Source: Burkholderia contaminans (lineage in GTDB: Bacteria > Pseudomonadota > Gammaproteobacteria > Burkholderiales > Burkholderiaceae). Taken from it: DNA of 64,000 nt. The stretch is taken from the NCBI RefSeq assembly GCF_029633825.1, contig NZ_CP090641.1:1054001-1118000 (forward strand), read 5' to 3'. Shown here in pieces: positions 28,750-38,175 of this stretch. The notes under the pieces were generated by a model. It saw nothing but the letters and a program-made list of their open reading frames with translations. It did no database searches and was not told the origin of the DNA. The first letter of the stretch is position 1. Each line of letters begins with the position of its first letter. The translations under genes were made by a program, and so were the position numbers.

Positions 28750-29389
28750 CGTCGTTCTCCGGTTGATGCGGCGTCTCGACGTCGCGGCATGCTGCAGGTG
28801 CGCAATGACTGCGCCGGTTTCTTACACGCGATCCGAATCGCGCGATTGGCCAATGCACCGCGGCAATACCGGCGGCATCGATTCATTCCTCGTAGTGCGG
28901 CGCCATACTAATACGGACAATATTACTGACTCAAGTCATTCCAACGATACCCTCTACTCTGTTAGGAAATACGGCAGATTCAAATTATTCCCGCATTTTT
29001 TATGGTAGGCGGAATTCGATCGAGGGCGATAGCAATCGTTTGCGGGGCGGTGGTCCATTTCCATCAAAACGACAAATATCCGTTCATAATCATAAAGTTA
29101 CTTCGTTTCATTCGCTTATTTCAAACGGATTTTCATGACCGAATCGTGACGTCGTTTCGCGCATCGACTTCCACGCTTAACCGAATCTCACACAGCTCAA
29201 TGTTCTTTCATTCCGTAATCGCTTCGACACCTGAAACGATTAACCGGATTGATCGCCCAATTCAGAAAGCGTTTTAAACAAACTCCAATTTTTTTAAACG
29301 TCTTTCAATTATTTTTCCGCACCTGCACAACGCTCGAACGGGGCCCCGCTCACCTGCCGCGCAGCCGCCGTCACCGTCCGACCCCGATT
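28750..29389. promoter_or_regulatory. AT-rich intergenic region upstream of rhlA and betI
   Basis: This 640-bp stretch is markedly AT-rich in a very GC-rich window, especially 28900-29320, with many A/T runs. No credible gene is present; a 91-codon frame at 29002 has poor coding character. It must contain the rhlA promoter on the minus side. The composition is what H-NS/MvaT-type silencers recognise and suggests either a silenced promoter or acquired DNA. Confidence 0.65.
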
Positions 29390-29419
29390 TTTTTTATTGA
29401 TTGAACGATCAATAAAAAA
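29390..29419. promoter_or_regulatory. BetI operator
   Basis: A 30-bp near-palindrome TTTTTT-ATTGAT-TGAACG-ATCAAT-AAAAAA has perfect outer arms of 12 bases and a 6-base centre. The core ATTGATTGAACG closely resembles the E. coli BetI operator core. It ends 52 bp before betI, where the choline-responsive repressor would bind to control its own operon. Confidence 0.88.
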
Positions 29420-29471
29420 CCGCTAAGCTCTCGACTTCCATGGACGGCCCGTCCGGGCGAAAGGAGTCGCG

Positions 29472-30053
29472 ATGCCGAAAGTCGGAATGCGGGAGATTCG
29501 CCGCGCACAGTTGATCGACGCCACGCTGCGCTCGATCGACGAGGCGGGCCTGCCCGGCACGACGCTCGCATCGGTCGCGCAACGCGCGAACATCTCGACG
29601 GGCATCGTCAGCCACTACTTCGGCGACAAGGACGGCCTGCTCGAAGCGACGATGCGGCACGTGCTGCGCGACCTGTCGGCCACCACGCGCCGCCGCGTGG
29701 CGGCACGCAAGGATCCGCGCTCACGGCTGCGCGCGATCGTCGCCGCGAACTTCGACGACACGCAGGTCAGCGCGCCCGTGATGAAGACCTGGCTCGCGTT
29801 CTGGTCGCAGAGCATGCACGACCCGATGCTCAAGCGCCTGCAGCACGTCAACACGCGGCGCCTCCACTCGAACCTGTGCGCCGAATTCGCGAAGGCGTTG
29901 CCGCGCACGCAAGCGCGCGAGGCCGCCAGCGGCCTCGCCGCGCTGATCGACGGCCTGTGGCTGCGCGGCGCACTCGCCGGCGGCCCGATCGACACCCGGG
30001 CTGCATTGAAGCTCGCCCACGATTACATCGACCTGCTGCTCGCGTCCGACTGA
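29472..30053 (+). CDS. betI: BetI, TetR-family choline-responsive repressor
   Basis: The 193-residue regulator has an N-terminal TetR helix-turn-helix ([49 protein letters not shown]) and a helical ligand-binding part with the BetI-typical [20 protein letters not shown]. It represses betIBA until choline is present. The start [11 protein letters not shown] at 29472 follows a strong ribosome binding site (GAAAGGAG). It is first in the betI-betB-betA operon, 32 bp before betB, with its operator directly upstream. Confidence 0.95.
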   Translation: MPKVGMREIRRAQLIDATLRSIDEAGLPGTTLASVAQRANISTGIVSHYFGDKDGLLEATMRHVLRDLSATTRRRVAARKDPRSRLRAIVAANFDDTQVSAPVMKTWLAFWSQSMHDPMLKRLQHVNTRRLHSNLCAEFAKALPRTQAREAASGLAALIDGLWLRGALAGGPIDTRAALKLAHDYIDLLLASD

Positions 30054-30085
30054 CGCGTCACGCAGTCGCCCTCAAGGAGATCCTC

Positions 30086-31555
30086 ATGTCCGTATTCGGT
30101 TTGCAGCGCCTCTACATCGGCGGCGGTTACGTCGACGCCACGAGCGGCAAGACTTTCGACACCTTCGATCCCGCCACCGGCGAACTGCTCGCGCAGGTGC
30201 AGCAGGCCAGCGCGGCCGACGTCGACCGCGCGGTGGCGTCCGCACAGGAAGGCCAGCGTGAATGGGCGGCGATGACCGCGATGCAGCGCTCGCGCATCCT
30301 GCGCCGCGCGGTCGACCTGCTGCGCGAGCGCAACGACGAACTCGCGGCGCTGGAAACGCGCGACACGGGCAAGCCGATCGGCGAGACGCTCGCGGTCGAC
30401 ATCGTCACCGGCGCGGACGTGATCGAGTACTACGCTGGCCTCGCGACCGCGATCGAAGGGCTGCAGGTGCCGCTGCGCGCCGAGTCGTTCGTCTACACGC
30501 GCCGCGAGCCGCTCGGCGTGTGCGCGGGCATCGGCGCGTGGAACTACCCGATCCAGATCGCGTGCTGGAAGACCGCCCCCGCGCTCGCGGCCGGCAACGC
30601 GATGGTGTTCAAGCCGAGCGAAGTCACGCCGCTCACCGCGCTGAAGCTCGCGGAAATCTATACGGAAGCCGGCGTGCCGGCCGGCGTGTTCAACGTCGTG
30701 CAGGGCGACGGCTCGGTCGGCGCGCTGCTGACGGGCCACCCGGACATCGCGAAGGTGTCGTTCACGGGCGGCGTCGAAACCGGCAAAAAGGTGATGTCGC
30801 TGGCCGGCGCGTCGTCGCTGAAGGAAGTGACGATGGAGCTGGGCGGCAAGTCGCCGCTGATCGTGTTCGACGATGCCGACCTCGACCGCGCGGCCGACAT
30901 CGCGGTCACCGCCAACTTCTTCAGCTCGGGCCAGGTCTGCACGAACGGCACGCGCGTGTTCGTGCACCGTTCGGTCAAGGACGCGTTCACGCAAAAGGTG
31001 CTCGAACGCGTGAAGCGCATCCGTGTCGGCAAGCCGACCGATGCCGAGACCAACTTCGGCCCGCTCGTGTCGGCCGCGCAGCTCGACAAGGTGCTCGGCT
31101 TCATCGAAAGCGGCAAGGCCGAAGGCGCGAAGCTGCTCGCGGGCGGCACGCGCCTGACGGATGGCCACTTCGGCGGCGGCCAGTACGTCGCGCCGACCGT
31201 GTTCGGCGATTGCCGCGACGACATGAAGATCGTCCGCGAGGAAATCTTCGGGCCGGTGATGAGCATCCTCGATTTCGAATCGGAAGACGAAGTGATCGCC
31301 CGCGCGAACGACACGCACTACGGCCTCGCGGCCGGCGTCGTGACCGAGAACCTGTCGCGCGCGCACCGCACGATCCATCGCCTCGAAGCCGGCATCTGCT
31401 GGATCAACACGTGGGGCGAATCGCCGGCCGAGATGCCGGTTGGCGGATACAAGCAATCCGGTGTCGGACGCGAGAACGGCATCACGACGCTCGAGCACTA
31501 CACTCGAATCAAGTCGGTGCAGGTCGAGCTCGGCCGCTACAACCCGGTGTTTTAA
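30086..31555 (+). CDS. betB: Betaine aldehyde dehydrogenase
   Basis: The 489-residue NAD(P)-dependent aldehyde dehydrogenase oxidises betaine aldehyde to glycine betaine. Signatures include [52 protein letters not shown], the catalytic glutamate in [16 protein letters not shown] and the catalytic cysteine in [14 protein letters not shown]. Length is the family norm. The start MSVFGLQ at 30086 has a ribosome binding site (CAAGGAG) just upstream. Its product feeds gbcAB in the same window. Confidence 0.96.
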   Translation: MSVFGLQRLYIGGGYVDATSGKTFDTFDPATGELLAQVQQASAADVDRAVASAQEGQREWAAMTAMQRSRILRRAVDLLRERNDELAALETRDTGKPIGETLAVDIVTGADVIEYYAGLATAIEGLQVPLRAESFVYTRREPLGVCAGIGAWNYPIQIACWKTAPALAAGNAMVFKPSEVTPLTALKLAEIYTEAGVPAGVFNVVQGDGSVGALLTGHPDIAKVSFTGGVETGKKVMSLAGASSLKEVTMELGGKSPLIVFDDADLDRAADIAVTANFFSSGQVCTNGTRVFVHRSVKDAFTQKVLERVKRIRVGKPTDAETNFGPLVSAAQLDKVLGFIESGKAEGAKLLAGGTRLTDGHFGGGQYVAPTVFGDCRDDMKIVREEIFGPVMSILDFESEDEVIARANDTHYGLAAGVVTENLSRAHRTIHRLEAGICWINTWGESPAEMPVGGYKQSGVGRENGITTLEHYTRIKSVQVELGRYNPVF

Positions 31556-31580
31556 GGATCACGAAAGGAGATTGACCGTC

Positions 31581-33281
31581 ATGACGACACGCGAATACGA
31601 CTACATCATCTGCGGCGCAGGTTCCGCGGGCAACGTGCTCGCAACGCGCCTGACGGAAGATCCGGACGTGACGGTGCTGCTGCTCGAAGCGGGTGGCCCC
31701 GACTACCGCTTCGACTTCCGCACGCAGATGCCGGCCGCCCTCGCCTACCCGCTGCAGGGCCGCCGCTACAACTGGGCCTACGAAACCGACCCCGAGCCGC
31801 ACATGGACAACCGCCGGATGGAATGCGGCCGCGGCAAGGGGCTCGGCGGCTCGTCGCTGATCAACGGCATGTGCTACATCCGCGGCAACGCGCTCGACTA
31901 CGACAACTGGTCGACGCACAAGGGCCTCGAGAACTGGACGTATCTCGACTGCCTGCCGTACTTCAAGAAGGCCGAAACGCGCGACGTCGGCCCGAACGAC
32001 TATCACGGCGGCAGCGGCCCCGTGTCGGTCACGACCAGCAAGCCCGGCGTGAACCCGCTGTTCGAGGCCATGGTCGATGCCGGCGTGCAGGCCGGCTATC
32101 CGCGCACCGACGACCTGAACGGCTATCAGCAGGAAGGTTTCGGCCCGATGGACCGCACGGTCACGCCGAAGGGCCGCCGCGCCAGCACCGCGCGCGGTTA
32201 CCTCGACCAGGCGAAGGTGCGCTCGAACCTCGAGATCGTCACGCACGCGCTCGCCGATCGCATCCTGTTCGACGGCAAGCGCGCGTCGGGCGTCACGTAC
32301 CTGCGCGGCAGCGAACGCGCGACCGCGCATGCGCGCCGCGAAGTGCTCGTGTGCAGCGGCGCGATCGCGTCGCCGCAACTGCTGCAACGCTCGGGCGTCG
32401 GCCCCGGCGCATGGCTGAAGGCACTCGACATTCCCGTCGTGCTCGACCTCCCCGGTGTCGGCCAGAACCTGCAGGATCACCTGGAGATGTACATCCAGTA
32501 CGAGTGCAAGGAGCCGGTCTCGCTGTACCCCGCGCTCAAGTGGTGGAACCAGCCGAAGATCGGCCTCGAATGGATGCTGAACGGCACCGGCCTCGGCGCG
32601 AGCAACCACTTCGAGGCGGGCGGTTTCATCCGCACGCGCGACGACGACCTGTGGCCGAACATCCAGTATCACTTCCTGCCTGTCGCGATCAACTACAACG
32701 GCTCGAACGCAATCGAGATGCACGGCTTCCAGGCGCACGTCGGCTCGATGCGCTCGCCGAGCCGCGGCCGCGTGAAGCTGCGCTCGCGCGATCCGAACGA
32801 CCATCCGAGCATCCTGTTCAACTACATGGCCGAAGCGCTCGACTGGCGCGAGTTCCGCGATGCGATCCGTGCGACGCGCGAAATCATGCGGCAGCCCGCG
32901 CTCGATCGATATCGCGGCCGCGAGCTGAATCCGGGCGCCGACTGCAAGTCCGACAAGGAACTCGACGCGTTCGTGCGCGCCCGCGCGGAGACCGCGTTCC
33001 ATCCGTCGTGCTCGTGCAAGATGGGTTACGACGACATGGCCGTGGTCGATGAAGAACGCCGCGTGCACGGGCTCGAAGGGCTGCGCGTCGTCGATGCGTC
33101 GATCATGCCGATCATCACGACCGGCAACCTCAATGCGCCGACGATCATGATCGCCGAGAAGATCGCGGACAGGATTCGCGGGCGCAAGCCGCTTGCGCGC
33201 GTGGATGTGCCTTACTTCGTCGCGAACGGGGCGATGGCCCGCAATGTCGCGAAGGCCGTGCGGCAGCCGGAAACGGTCTGA
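31581..33281 (+). CDS. betA: Choline dehydrogenase
   Basis: The 566-residue GMC-family flavoprotein oxidises choline to betaine aldehyde, and can take the aldehyde further, passing electrons to the membrane chain. The FAD dinucleotide fold [19 protein letters not shown] opens the protein. GMC signature 1 lies around [20 protein letters not shown], signature 2 around [18 protein letters not shown], and the catalytic histidine region is [10 protein letters not shown]. It follows betB by 25 bp with a good ribosome binding site and ends before a clear terminator. Confidence 0.96.
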   Translation: MTTREYDYIICGAGSAGNVLATRLTEDPDVTVLLLEAGGPDYRFDFRTQMPAALAYPLQGRRYNWAYETDPEPHMDNRRMECGRGKGLGGSSLINGMCYIRGNALDYDNWSTHKGLENWTYLDCLPYFKKAETRDVGPNDYHGGSGPVSVTTSKPGVNPLFEAMVDAGVQAGYPRTDDLNGYQQEGFGPMDRTVTPKGRRASTARGYLDQAKVRSNLEIVTHALADRILFDGKRASGVTYLRGSERATAHARREVLVCSGAIASPQLLQRSGVGPGAWLKALDIPVVLDLPGVGQNLQDHLEMYIQYECKEPVSLYPALKWWNQPKIGLEWMLNGTGLGASNHFEAGGFIRTRDDDLWPNIQYHFLPVAINYNGSNAIEMHGFQAHVGSMRSPSRGRVKLRSRDPNDHPSILFNYMAEALDWREFRDAIRATREIMRQPALDRYRGRELNPGADCKSDKELDAFVRARAETAFHPSCSCKMGYDDMAVVDEERRVHGLEGLRVVDASIMPIITTGNLNAPTIMIAEKIADRIRGRKPLARVDVPYFVANGAMARNVAKAVRQPETV

Positions 33282-33320
33282 CCGCGGCGGGCGTGTTGCC
33301 CGCGCATCGACGTACTGACG

Positions 33321-33354
33321 AAACGCCGCCGACAGCACGTGTCGGCGGCGTTTT
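33321..33354. terminator. Rho-independent terminator after betA
   Basis: A perfect 14-bp stem (AAACGCCGCCGACA/TGTCGGCGGCGTTT) with a 5-base loop and a T4 tract lies between convergent betA and the phosphatase gene. The A run on the other arm lets it work both ways. Confidence 0.93.
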
Positions 33355-33365
33355 GCATGGGATCG

Positions 33366-33950
33366 TCAGCCGCTGTTCACTTCCCGCTTCAACCGCTCGA
33401 CGTCGACGTTTTTCAAGTAGTTCGTAATGTTCTGCCAGATCGGATGGAACCCGTAGCCGCCGTGCTGCAGTTCATCGAGCGCCTGCTCGCGCGTCCAGCC
33501 CTGGTACACCATCCGGTACAACGCCGACACGAGGCCGGTACGATCGGCGCCGTGCTGGCAGTGGATCAGCACCGGGCCGTCCTGGTCGGCCGTGCGCAGC
33601 GCCTTCAGCGCGGTCACCATGTCCTCGTCGCGGATGTCCCACGTGTTGATCCGGATGCGCTGCATCCTGATCTGCGTGCCGGCCAGGATGGCGTCGTCCG
33701 CGTGAAACGAACGGAAGCTGATGACCTTGCGGATGCCGAGCTTCTGCAGTTCCGGCACGTCCGAGCGCGACAGCTGGGCGCTGCGATACAGCGTCGGCGT
33801 GATGCGGTGCAGGTTGTTCACATGCGCATCGGCCACGCTCTGCGCCCATTTGATCGGCCGGGCGGACACCTCGGAGGCCGGATCCGCGTGGGCCGGCTGC
33901 ACGAGCCCTGCGAGCGTAGCGGCGAGCGCGGCAATGACGGCGATTTTCAT
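33366..33950 (-). CDS. Exported dual-specificity/tyrosine-type phosphatase
   Basis: The 194-residue protein starts with a signal peptide (MKIAVIAALAATLAGL, cleavage after AHA). The cysteine-phosphatase signature HCQHGADRTG (HC-x5-R-T) lies near residue 140, with a general-acid region upstream (INTWDIRDEDM). It may therefore act on protein or lipid phosphate in the periplasm. It follows a small membrane protein by 13 bp and a glycolipid-type glycosyltransferase, so a lipid or polysaccharide phosphate is a plausible substrate, by inference. Confidence 0.85.
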   Translation of the reverse strand: MKIAVIAALAATLAGLVQPAHADPASEVSARPIKWAQSVADAHVNNLHRITPTLYRSAQLSRSDVPELQKLGIRKVISFRSFHADDAILAGTQIRMQRIRINTWDIRDEDMVTALKALRTADQDGPVLIHCQHGADRTGLVSALYRMVYQGWTREQALDELQHGGYGFHPIWQNITNYLKNVDVERLKREVNSG

Positions 33951-33963
33951 GTCGGGTCGGAAA

Positions 33964-34458
33964 TCAGTAAAAGGCGCGCTTGCGCTCGCGGGAAACGATG
34001 AACAGCACGATCGCAGCGGCGCTCATCGTCCAGTAGTCGGTCGGGGCCACGCCCAGCCAGTGGATATGCCACGGCACGTTCGCCGGATTGAAGCGGGCCA
34101 GGCCATACGCCGGATTCAGCACGAACCACAGGAAATCCTCGGTCAGCCAGAACACCATGATGCACGCGATGATCCGCGCTTCGATGCGCCACGACCACCG
34201 TCCGTTGAACACGGCCGGCAGGTGAAAGAACAGCGCGACGAACGGGAACACCCACGCGTGGTAGCCGGTCATCGGCCGCCCGCCCCAGAAGAGGTCGAGC
34301 AGCCAGTGATGCTCGATGCGCCACGTCGGCAGATTCGCGGCCCAGCCCGCGCTGCCTTCGATCTGGATCTCGACGTTCGCGAAGAAGTACGCGAGCAGCA
34401 CGACCCACGCGACGACGAACACCGTATGGCGCGTCGGCACAAAACGCGCGACGCTCAT
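33964..34458 (-). CDS. Small multi-pass membrane protein (unknown)
   Basis: The 164-residue protein has four predicted membrane helices (FVVAWVVLLAYFFANV; YHAWVFPFVALFFHLP; IACIMVFWLTEDFLWFVL; MSAAAIVLFIVS) and many tryptophan and histidine residues. I do not recognise the family. Its ATG overlaps the glycosyltransferase stop by 4 bp and its stop is 13 bp before the phosphatase, so the three genes form one operon. A role beside the glycosyltransferase in lipid or sugar handling at the membrane is inferred from position alone. Confidence 0.75.
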   Translation of the reverse strand: MSVARFVPTRHTVFVVAWVVLLAYFFANVEIQIEGSAGWAANLPTWRIEHHWLLDLFWGGRPMTGYHAWVFPFVALFFHLPAVFNGRWSWRIEARIIACIMVFWLTEDFLWFVLNPAYGLARFNPANVPWHIHWLGVAPTDYWTMSAAAIVLFIVSRERKRAFY

Positions 34459-35597
34459 GCGGCCGGCTCCAGGCCCAGCACGCGATCGAGCACGAAGCGG
34501 CCGGCGAGCGGCCGCCCGAGCGGCGCGAGGCGGCGGCGCATGTCGGCGAGACGCTCCGGCGCCTGCAGCAGCGCGCGGATCCGGTAGACGAGCGCATCGT
34601 CGTCGATCGCCTTCAGCGCGACGCCCTGTTCGAGCAGGAAATCCGCATTGCGCTCTTCCTGGCCCGGAATCGGCGAGTTGACGATCATCGGCAGTTGCAT
34701 CGCGAGACATTCGGACGTCGTCAGGCCGCCCGGCTTCGTGATCGCGAGATCGGCGCAGGCCATCAGGCGTTCGACCTGCTGCGTGAAACCCTGCGGAAAC
34801 AGCCGGCCCGGATGCTGCGCGGCCAGTTCCTGCAACGACGCCAGCATCGCCTTGTTCTTGCCGGCCAGCGCGATCAATTGAAAGTCGGCCTCCATCTCGA
34901 GCAGGCGCGCGGCGAGCACGTCGAGGCCGCCGAGGCCCGCGCCGCCGGACATCATCAGGAACGTCGGGCGCGCGGGATCGAGGCCGAATTCGGCCGCGCA
35001 GGCCGCGCGATCGAGCGGCTGGCCGAACGCCGGCATGATCGGAATGCCGCTGACGTGCACCGTGTCGGGCGCCATGCCGCGCGCATGCATGCGCCACGCG
35101 ATTTCGTCGTTGGCCGCGAAATAGCCGCGCATGTTCGGCACGACCCACATGCTGTGCAGGTCGAAATCGGTCACCTGCACCCACACCGGCGTGTCGACGC
35201 GCCCCTTGCGGATCTCGCGCGACAGCAGTTCGGCGGGCAGGAAGTGCGTGCAGATGATCGCGTCCGGGCGCTGCCGTTCGATTTCCGCGAGCAGCTGGCG
35301 GCAGTTGAGCCGCTCGATCGCGCGGCGGATCTTCTGCGATGCCGCGGCCGGATCGACCTCGTCGGTCTTCTGGTACAGATAGCCCCACAGTGCCGGCTGG
35401 CTGCTGACGAGCTTGATGTAGAGATCGGTGTACAGCTTGCGGAAGCCGGTGGATACGAAATCCATCACGTCCAGGTGGGTGGCTTCGATGCCGGCGGGAT
35501 GGTGGTCGGCGAACGCGCGGATCGCTTCGGCCGCCCGGGTATGGCCGGCGCCGGCGCTGACGCTCAGGAGGAGGATCTTCTTGTTTTGCTTTGACAT
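34455..35597 (-). CDS. MGDG-synthase/MurG-like glycosyltransferase
   Basis: The 380-residue GT28-type enzyme has the diacylglycerol-glucosyltransferase opening KKILLLSVSAGAGHTRAAEA and the nucleotide-sugar site LAITKPGGLTTSECLAMQLP with the PIPGQEERNADFLL loop. Family members transfer hexose to diacylglycerol (MGDG synthase, UgtP) or to related acceptors. The start at 35597 was chosen for its family N-terminus. It is first of a three-gene operon with a small membrane protein and an exported phosphatase. Glycolipid synthesis is the family-based guess; the acceptor is unknown. Confidence 0.85.
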   Translation of the reverse strand: MSKQNKKILLLSVSAGAGHTRAAEAIRAFADHHPAGIEATHLDVMDFVSTGFRKLYTDLYIKLVSSQPALWGYLYQKTDEVDPAAASQKIRRAIERLNCRQLLAEIERQRPDAIICTHFLPAELLSREIRKGRVDTPVWVQVTDFDLHSMWVVPNMRGYFAANDEIAWRMHARGMAPDTVHVSGIPIMPAFGQPLDRAACAAEFGLDPARPTFLMMSGGAGLGGLDVLAARLLEMEADFQLIALAGKNKAMLASLQELAAQHPGRLFPQGFTQQVERLMACADLAITKPGGLTTSECLAMQLPMIVNSPIPGQEERNADFLLEQGVALKAIDDDALVYRIRALLQAPERLADMRRRLAPLGRPLAGRFVLDRVLGLEPAA

Positions 35598-36085
35598 CTG
35601 ACTGACCGTTTCGATGAAGGTGGCCCGGCGGCGGGTTCGCGGCGGCGCTCTCACGCGGCGGCGGTGTGCGTCCGGCTTACAACAAGCTTGGCAGATCTTG
35701 GGCGGTGCGGGCGGGCGGTTACAGCGCAGCGATCGCCGGCATCGACTGCGGAATCATACTGCGTTCGGTCGAGGGTGCCCGGATCGGGGGAGGCGCGAGG
35801 CAGTCAGGCGGTCAGGCGGTCAGGCGGTCAGGCGGTCAGGCGGTCAGGCGGTCAGGCGGTCAGGCGGTCAGGCGGTCAGGCGGTCAGGAAGGATAGATGG
35901 CGTGGACGGCGTGGGCACCGACGGCACGAAGGCTCAGCGCGCCGCCTGACGCCCGTTCGCGCGTACGAACGAGGCCCGGCACTTCGGCGCGAGCCAGGGT
36001 GCTCGTGCGCGATTCGTTTGGAATCCTTGCATGTCGCTTCGGTCAAGGCGATGCATCAGTCGGCCGTGTCCCACGTGCCCCCGAT
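35598..36085. other. Noncoding gap with octamer satellite
   Basis: About 490 bp without a credible gene. It contains the promoter side of the glycosyltransferase operon near 35600-35760 and the second octamer array. Frames here are produced by the repeat or are antisense to the next gene. Confidence 0.6.
35803..35888. repeat. 8-bp tandem repeat (GTCAGGCG)n
   Basis: Ten exact copies of GTCAGGCG fill 35803-35882, followed by a partial copy. The unit length is 8, the same period as the array at 20.0 kb but with a different sequence. It lies in a gap between divergent/unrelated genes and has no protein-coding value. Confidence 0.97.
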
Positions 36086-37177
36086 TCAGGGCGATACGAC
36101 ACCCCGCTTCCGCATCCGTTTCCCGCGGACGATCGGATTCCATCGCGACGTCAGGCTCATCGCGCCTTGCAGGCGTTCGAACGCGACGTCCTCCTGCGGC
36201 CCGAAGCGGCTGACCGCCGGCCACGCGAGCACGTGATCGAGCCACGCCTGCCATTCATCACCATGAAAGCGGTGACCGACTTCCTGAACGGCGTCCGGCG
36301 CTGCAATCACGATGCCCGCCAGCAAGTAGTAGGCCCAAACGCTGCCCGCGCCGACGAGTTGATCGAGCCGGCACACGGACAACGCCGCGAGCAGCCCGTC
36401 CACCGACGCGAGATCGGCACGATGCGTGCGAATCGCCCGCGCAACGAGGTTGTGCTGACCGCCATACGCGGCAACAGCGGTCCCGTCGCCAGCGGCGAGT
36501 GCGGCCGAGAAGGTCACGAGCGCAGCCATCTCGTCGATGCGCGACGCGTCGTTGCGCGGCCCGCACACACGCAGCACGATCGCGTCGATGACGGCGCCCG
36601 GCATGGCCGACGTTTCTCCACTCGCCGCCGCGACGACGGCCAGCCTTTCTCTCAGGTTCTTCGCAGGCGGCATGTCGTCCTGCGCGCCCTTTTCATGTTC
36701 GGTACATTCACGGCCATCGCCCCCGTTGCATTCGACACCGCCGGCAATCCGCTCGAGTGCGGCCCAGCCGACATCGGGGTCGTCGAACGCGCATGCATCG
36801 ATCACGCCGTACGCGGTGTCGAACACGGCGCGCGAGCCGGGGCAGCTACGTTCGGCTTCGGCGAGTTGCTGCATCGACGGCACATGCGAGCACGGACCGC
36901 GCGGGTCGCTCAGATCGCATGCGCACATGCCGCCGTCCGAGGCGATCCACGGCGCGAGCCGACCAAGAATCGTGGTCGCTTCTCGGGACAAGTTCGCGCC
37001 CACCCGCATACGTATCGCGTGTGACGAGATGACGGTCGTGTCGCCGGCGTCACCCGCCTCCGCCGCGCACGCATCAGCGTCGAGTCGTTCGATCAGGTAC
37101 TGCAACCACGCGGCCGTGCGCAGCCGGTCAGGCGTCGCGCCGCGGGCATCTCCATACTTTGCTGGATCGGTAAGCAT
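36086..37177 (-). CDS. Unknown cytoplasmic protein
   Basis: I do not recognise this 363-residue protein. It has no signal peptide or membrane helix. The first 150 residues contain a cysteine-rich stretch (MCACDLSDPRGPC, then RSCPGS), and the C-terminal half is Ala-rich and helical with a tryptophan-rich end (EWQAWLDHVLAWPAV). The start MLTDPAKYGD at 37177 has an upstream GGAAG ribosome binding site; a longer frame to 37306 is less likely. It stands alone, with the octamer array on one side and a 373-bp gap on the other. Confidence 0.65.
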   Translation of the reverse strand: MLTDPAKYGDARGATPDRLRTAAWLQYLIERLDADACAAEAGDAGDTTVISSHAIRMRVGANLSREATTILGRLAPWIASDGGMCACDLSDPRGPCSHVPSMQQLAEAERSCPGSRAVFDTAYGVIDACAFDDPDVGWAALERIAGGVECNGGDGRECTEHEKGAQDDMPPAKNLRERLAVVAAASGETSAMPGAVIDAIVLRVCGPRNDASRIDEMAALVTFSAALAAGDGTAVAAYGGQHNLVARAIRTHRADLASVDGLLAALSVCRLDQLVGAGSVWAYYLLAGIVIAAPDAVQEVGHRFHGDEWQAWLDHVLAWPAVSRFGPQEDVAFERLQGAMSLTSRWNPIVRGKRMRKRGVVSP

Positions 37178-37550
37178 GGGTCTTCCGGGAGTGTTCTGGC
37201 CAATTGGAATAGTGGTTAATTCAGTTGGATCGGATGGCGCGGTACGCCGTGCCGATCCTGCAAGGCCGCGCGCATCGGATCGCGACGCATGCGGCCAGCC
37301 TGTCATCGCGCTGATATGGACGAAGGCTCGAAAGCATCGAGGAAGCGGAAAGCCGCGTGCATCCAGCCCGCTCTTCGCGCACAGCGAGCGCCCCGGCGGC
37401 CTTACACGGAAAACGCGACCGCTCTGCGGAACGAATCCGGCCGCCGTGCCGAATCACGCGACGGTACGGACCCGTCGAAGCTGCCAATACCCGCCGCGCC
37501 TGCCGCACGGCCCTCGCACGCGGCGGGCACCCGCTTCGATCCGCGATCGC
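37178..37550. other. Intergenic gap
   Basis: A 373-bp gap that should hold the promoter of the unknown gene (an AT-rich patch at 37195-37230). No RNA gene, repeat or protein gene is seen. Open frames here are low-quality and antisense. Confidence 0.45.
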
Positions 37551-38054
37551 TTATTGCACGTGGAACTTCGGCGACGTCGCGACCGTGCCGCCCACCGTGC
37601 AATCCGGCGTCAGCGTGGCGTTGTTGAACGTCAGCGACGAGTTCGGATCGCTCCACGTCGTCACGACCTTGCTCGGCCCGCAGGTACCGAGCAGCGTGAC
37701 GTTCACCTTGACGTTATTGATCGTCAACTGCGTCGTGCTGTCGGCCTGCCCCGTCCACGGCGACGCGCTGCTCGCGCTGCCGTTGATCAGCCCGCACGTC
37801 GCACCGCCCGAGAACGTCGTCGACGTGATGTTGACGATGCCGGTCGACGTGATCGTGCCGTTGAAGGTCGCGTTACAGGCCGCGGTGATCTGCCCCTTGC
37901 TGAGGTTCGTGAGCCCGGTCGCGGAAAAAGGCTCGCCGTTCGGGTTCATCGGCTGACCGTCGGCCCGCGTAACGGTAACTGCGAAAGCAGGCGCGGCCGA
38001 AACCGCGGTGAAAGCCACTGCAGCAACAAGCGATACGATTTTGCGAATGCTCAT
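37551..38054 (-). CDS. Secreted PraB-like protein (alkane-oxidation activator family)
   Basis: The 167-residue exported protein has a clear signal peptide (ending APAFA) and a beta-rich, Thr/Ser/Asn-rich mature part with FSATGLTNLSKGQITAACNATFNGTI, a spacing and wording that recall the PraA/PraB surface proteins linked to hydrocarbon growth and biofilm in pseudomonads. Three cysteines (ACNATF, TCGLI, DCTVG) may pair. It is last of a same-strand series with OmpW and two DUF2957-like lipoproteins. The PraB name is a family guess from memory. Confidence 0.75.
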   Translation of the reverse strand: MSIRKIVSLVAAVAFTAVSAAPAFAVTVTRADGQPMNPNGEPFSATGLTNLSKGQITAACNATFNGTITSTGIVNITSTTFSGGATCGLINGSASSASPWTGQADSTTQLTINNVKVNVTLLGTCGPSKVVTTWSDPNSSLTFNNATLTPDCTVGGTVATSPKFHVQ

Positions 38055-38175
38055 TTGAACTGCCCCCTCTCTTCACAAATGGCGGCACGCCGCCAGGAAC
38101 GCGACCTCCCGACCGAAAAGGTCCGGCCAGCCAGTCGCAGGAAGCCGCCGACGCGCGTCATGCGCACCGGTCGGC

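Noticed and set aside
29002..29277. A 91-codon frame in the AT-rich gap before betI
   Set aside because: No ribosome binding site, no family features; random frame in AT-rich DNA.
28750..29389. A lux-type (CepR) box for rhlA, for example CTGTTAGGAAATACGGCAG near 28957
   Set aside because: The spacing between CTG and CAG is too long for a lux box and the dyad is weak; quorum control cannot be claimed.
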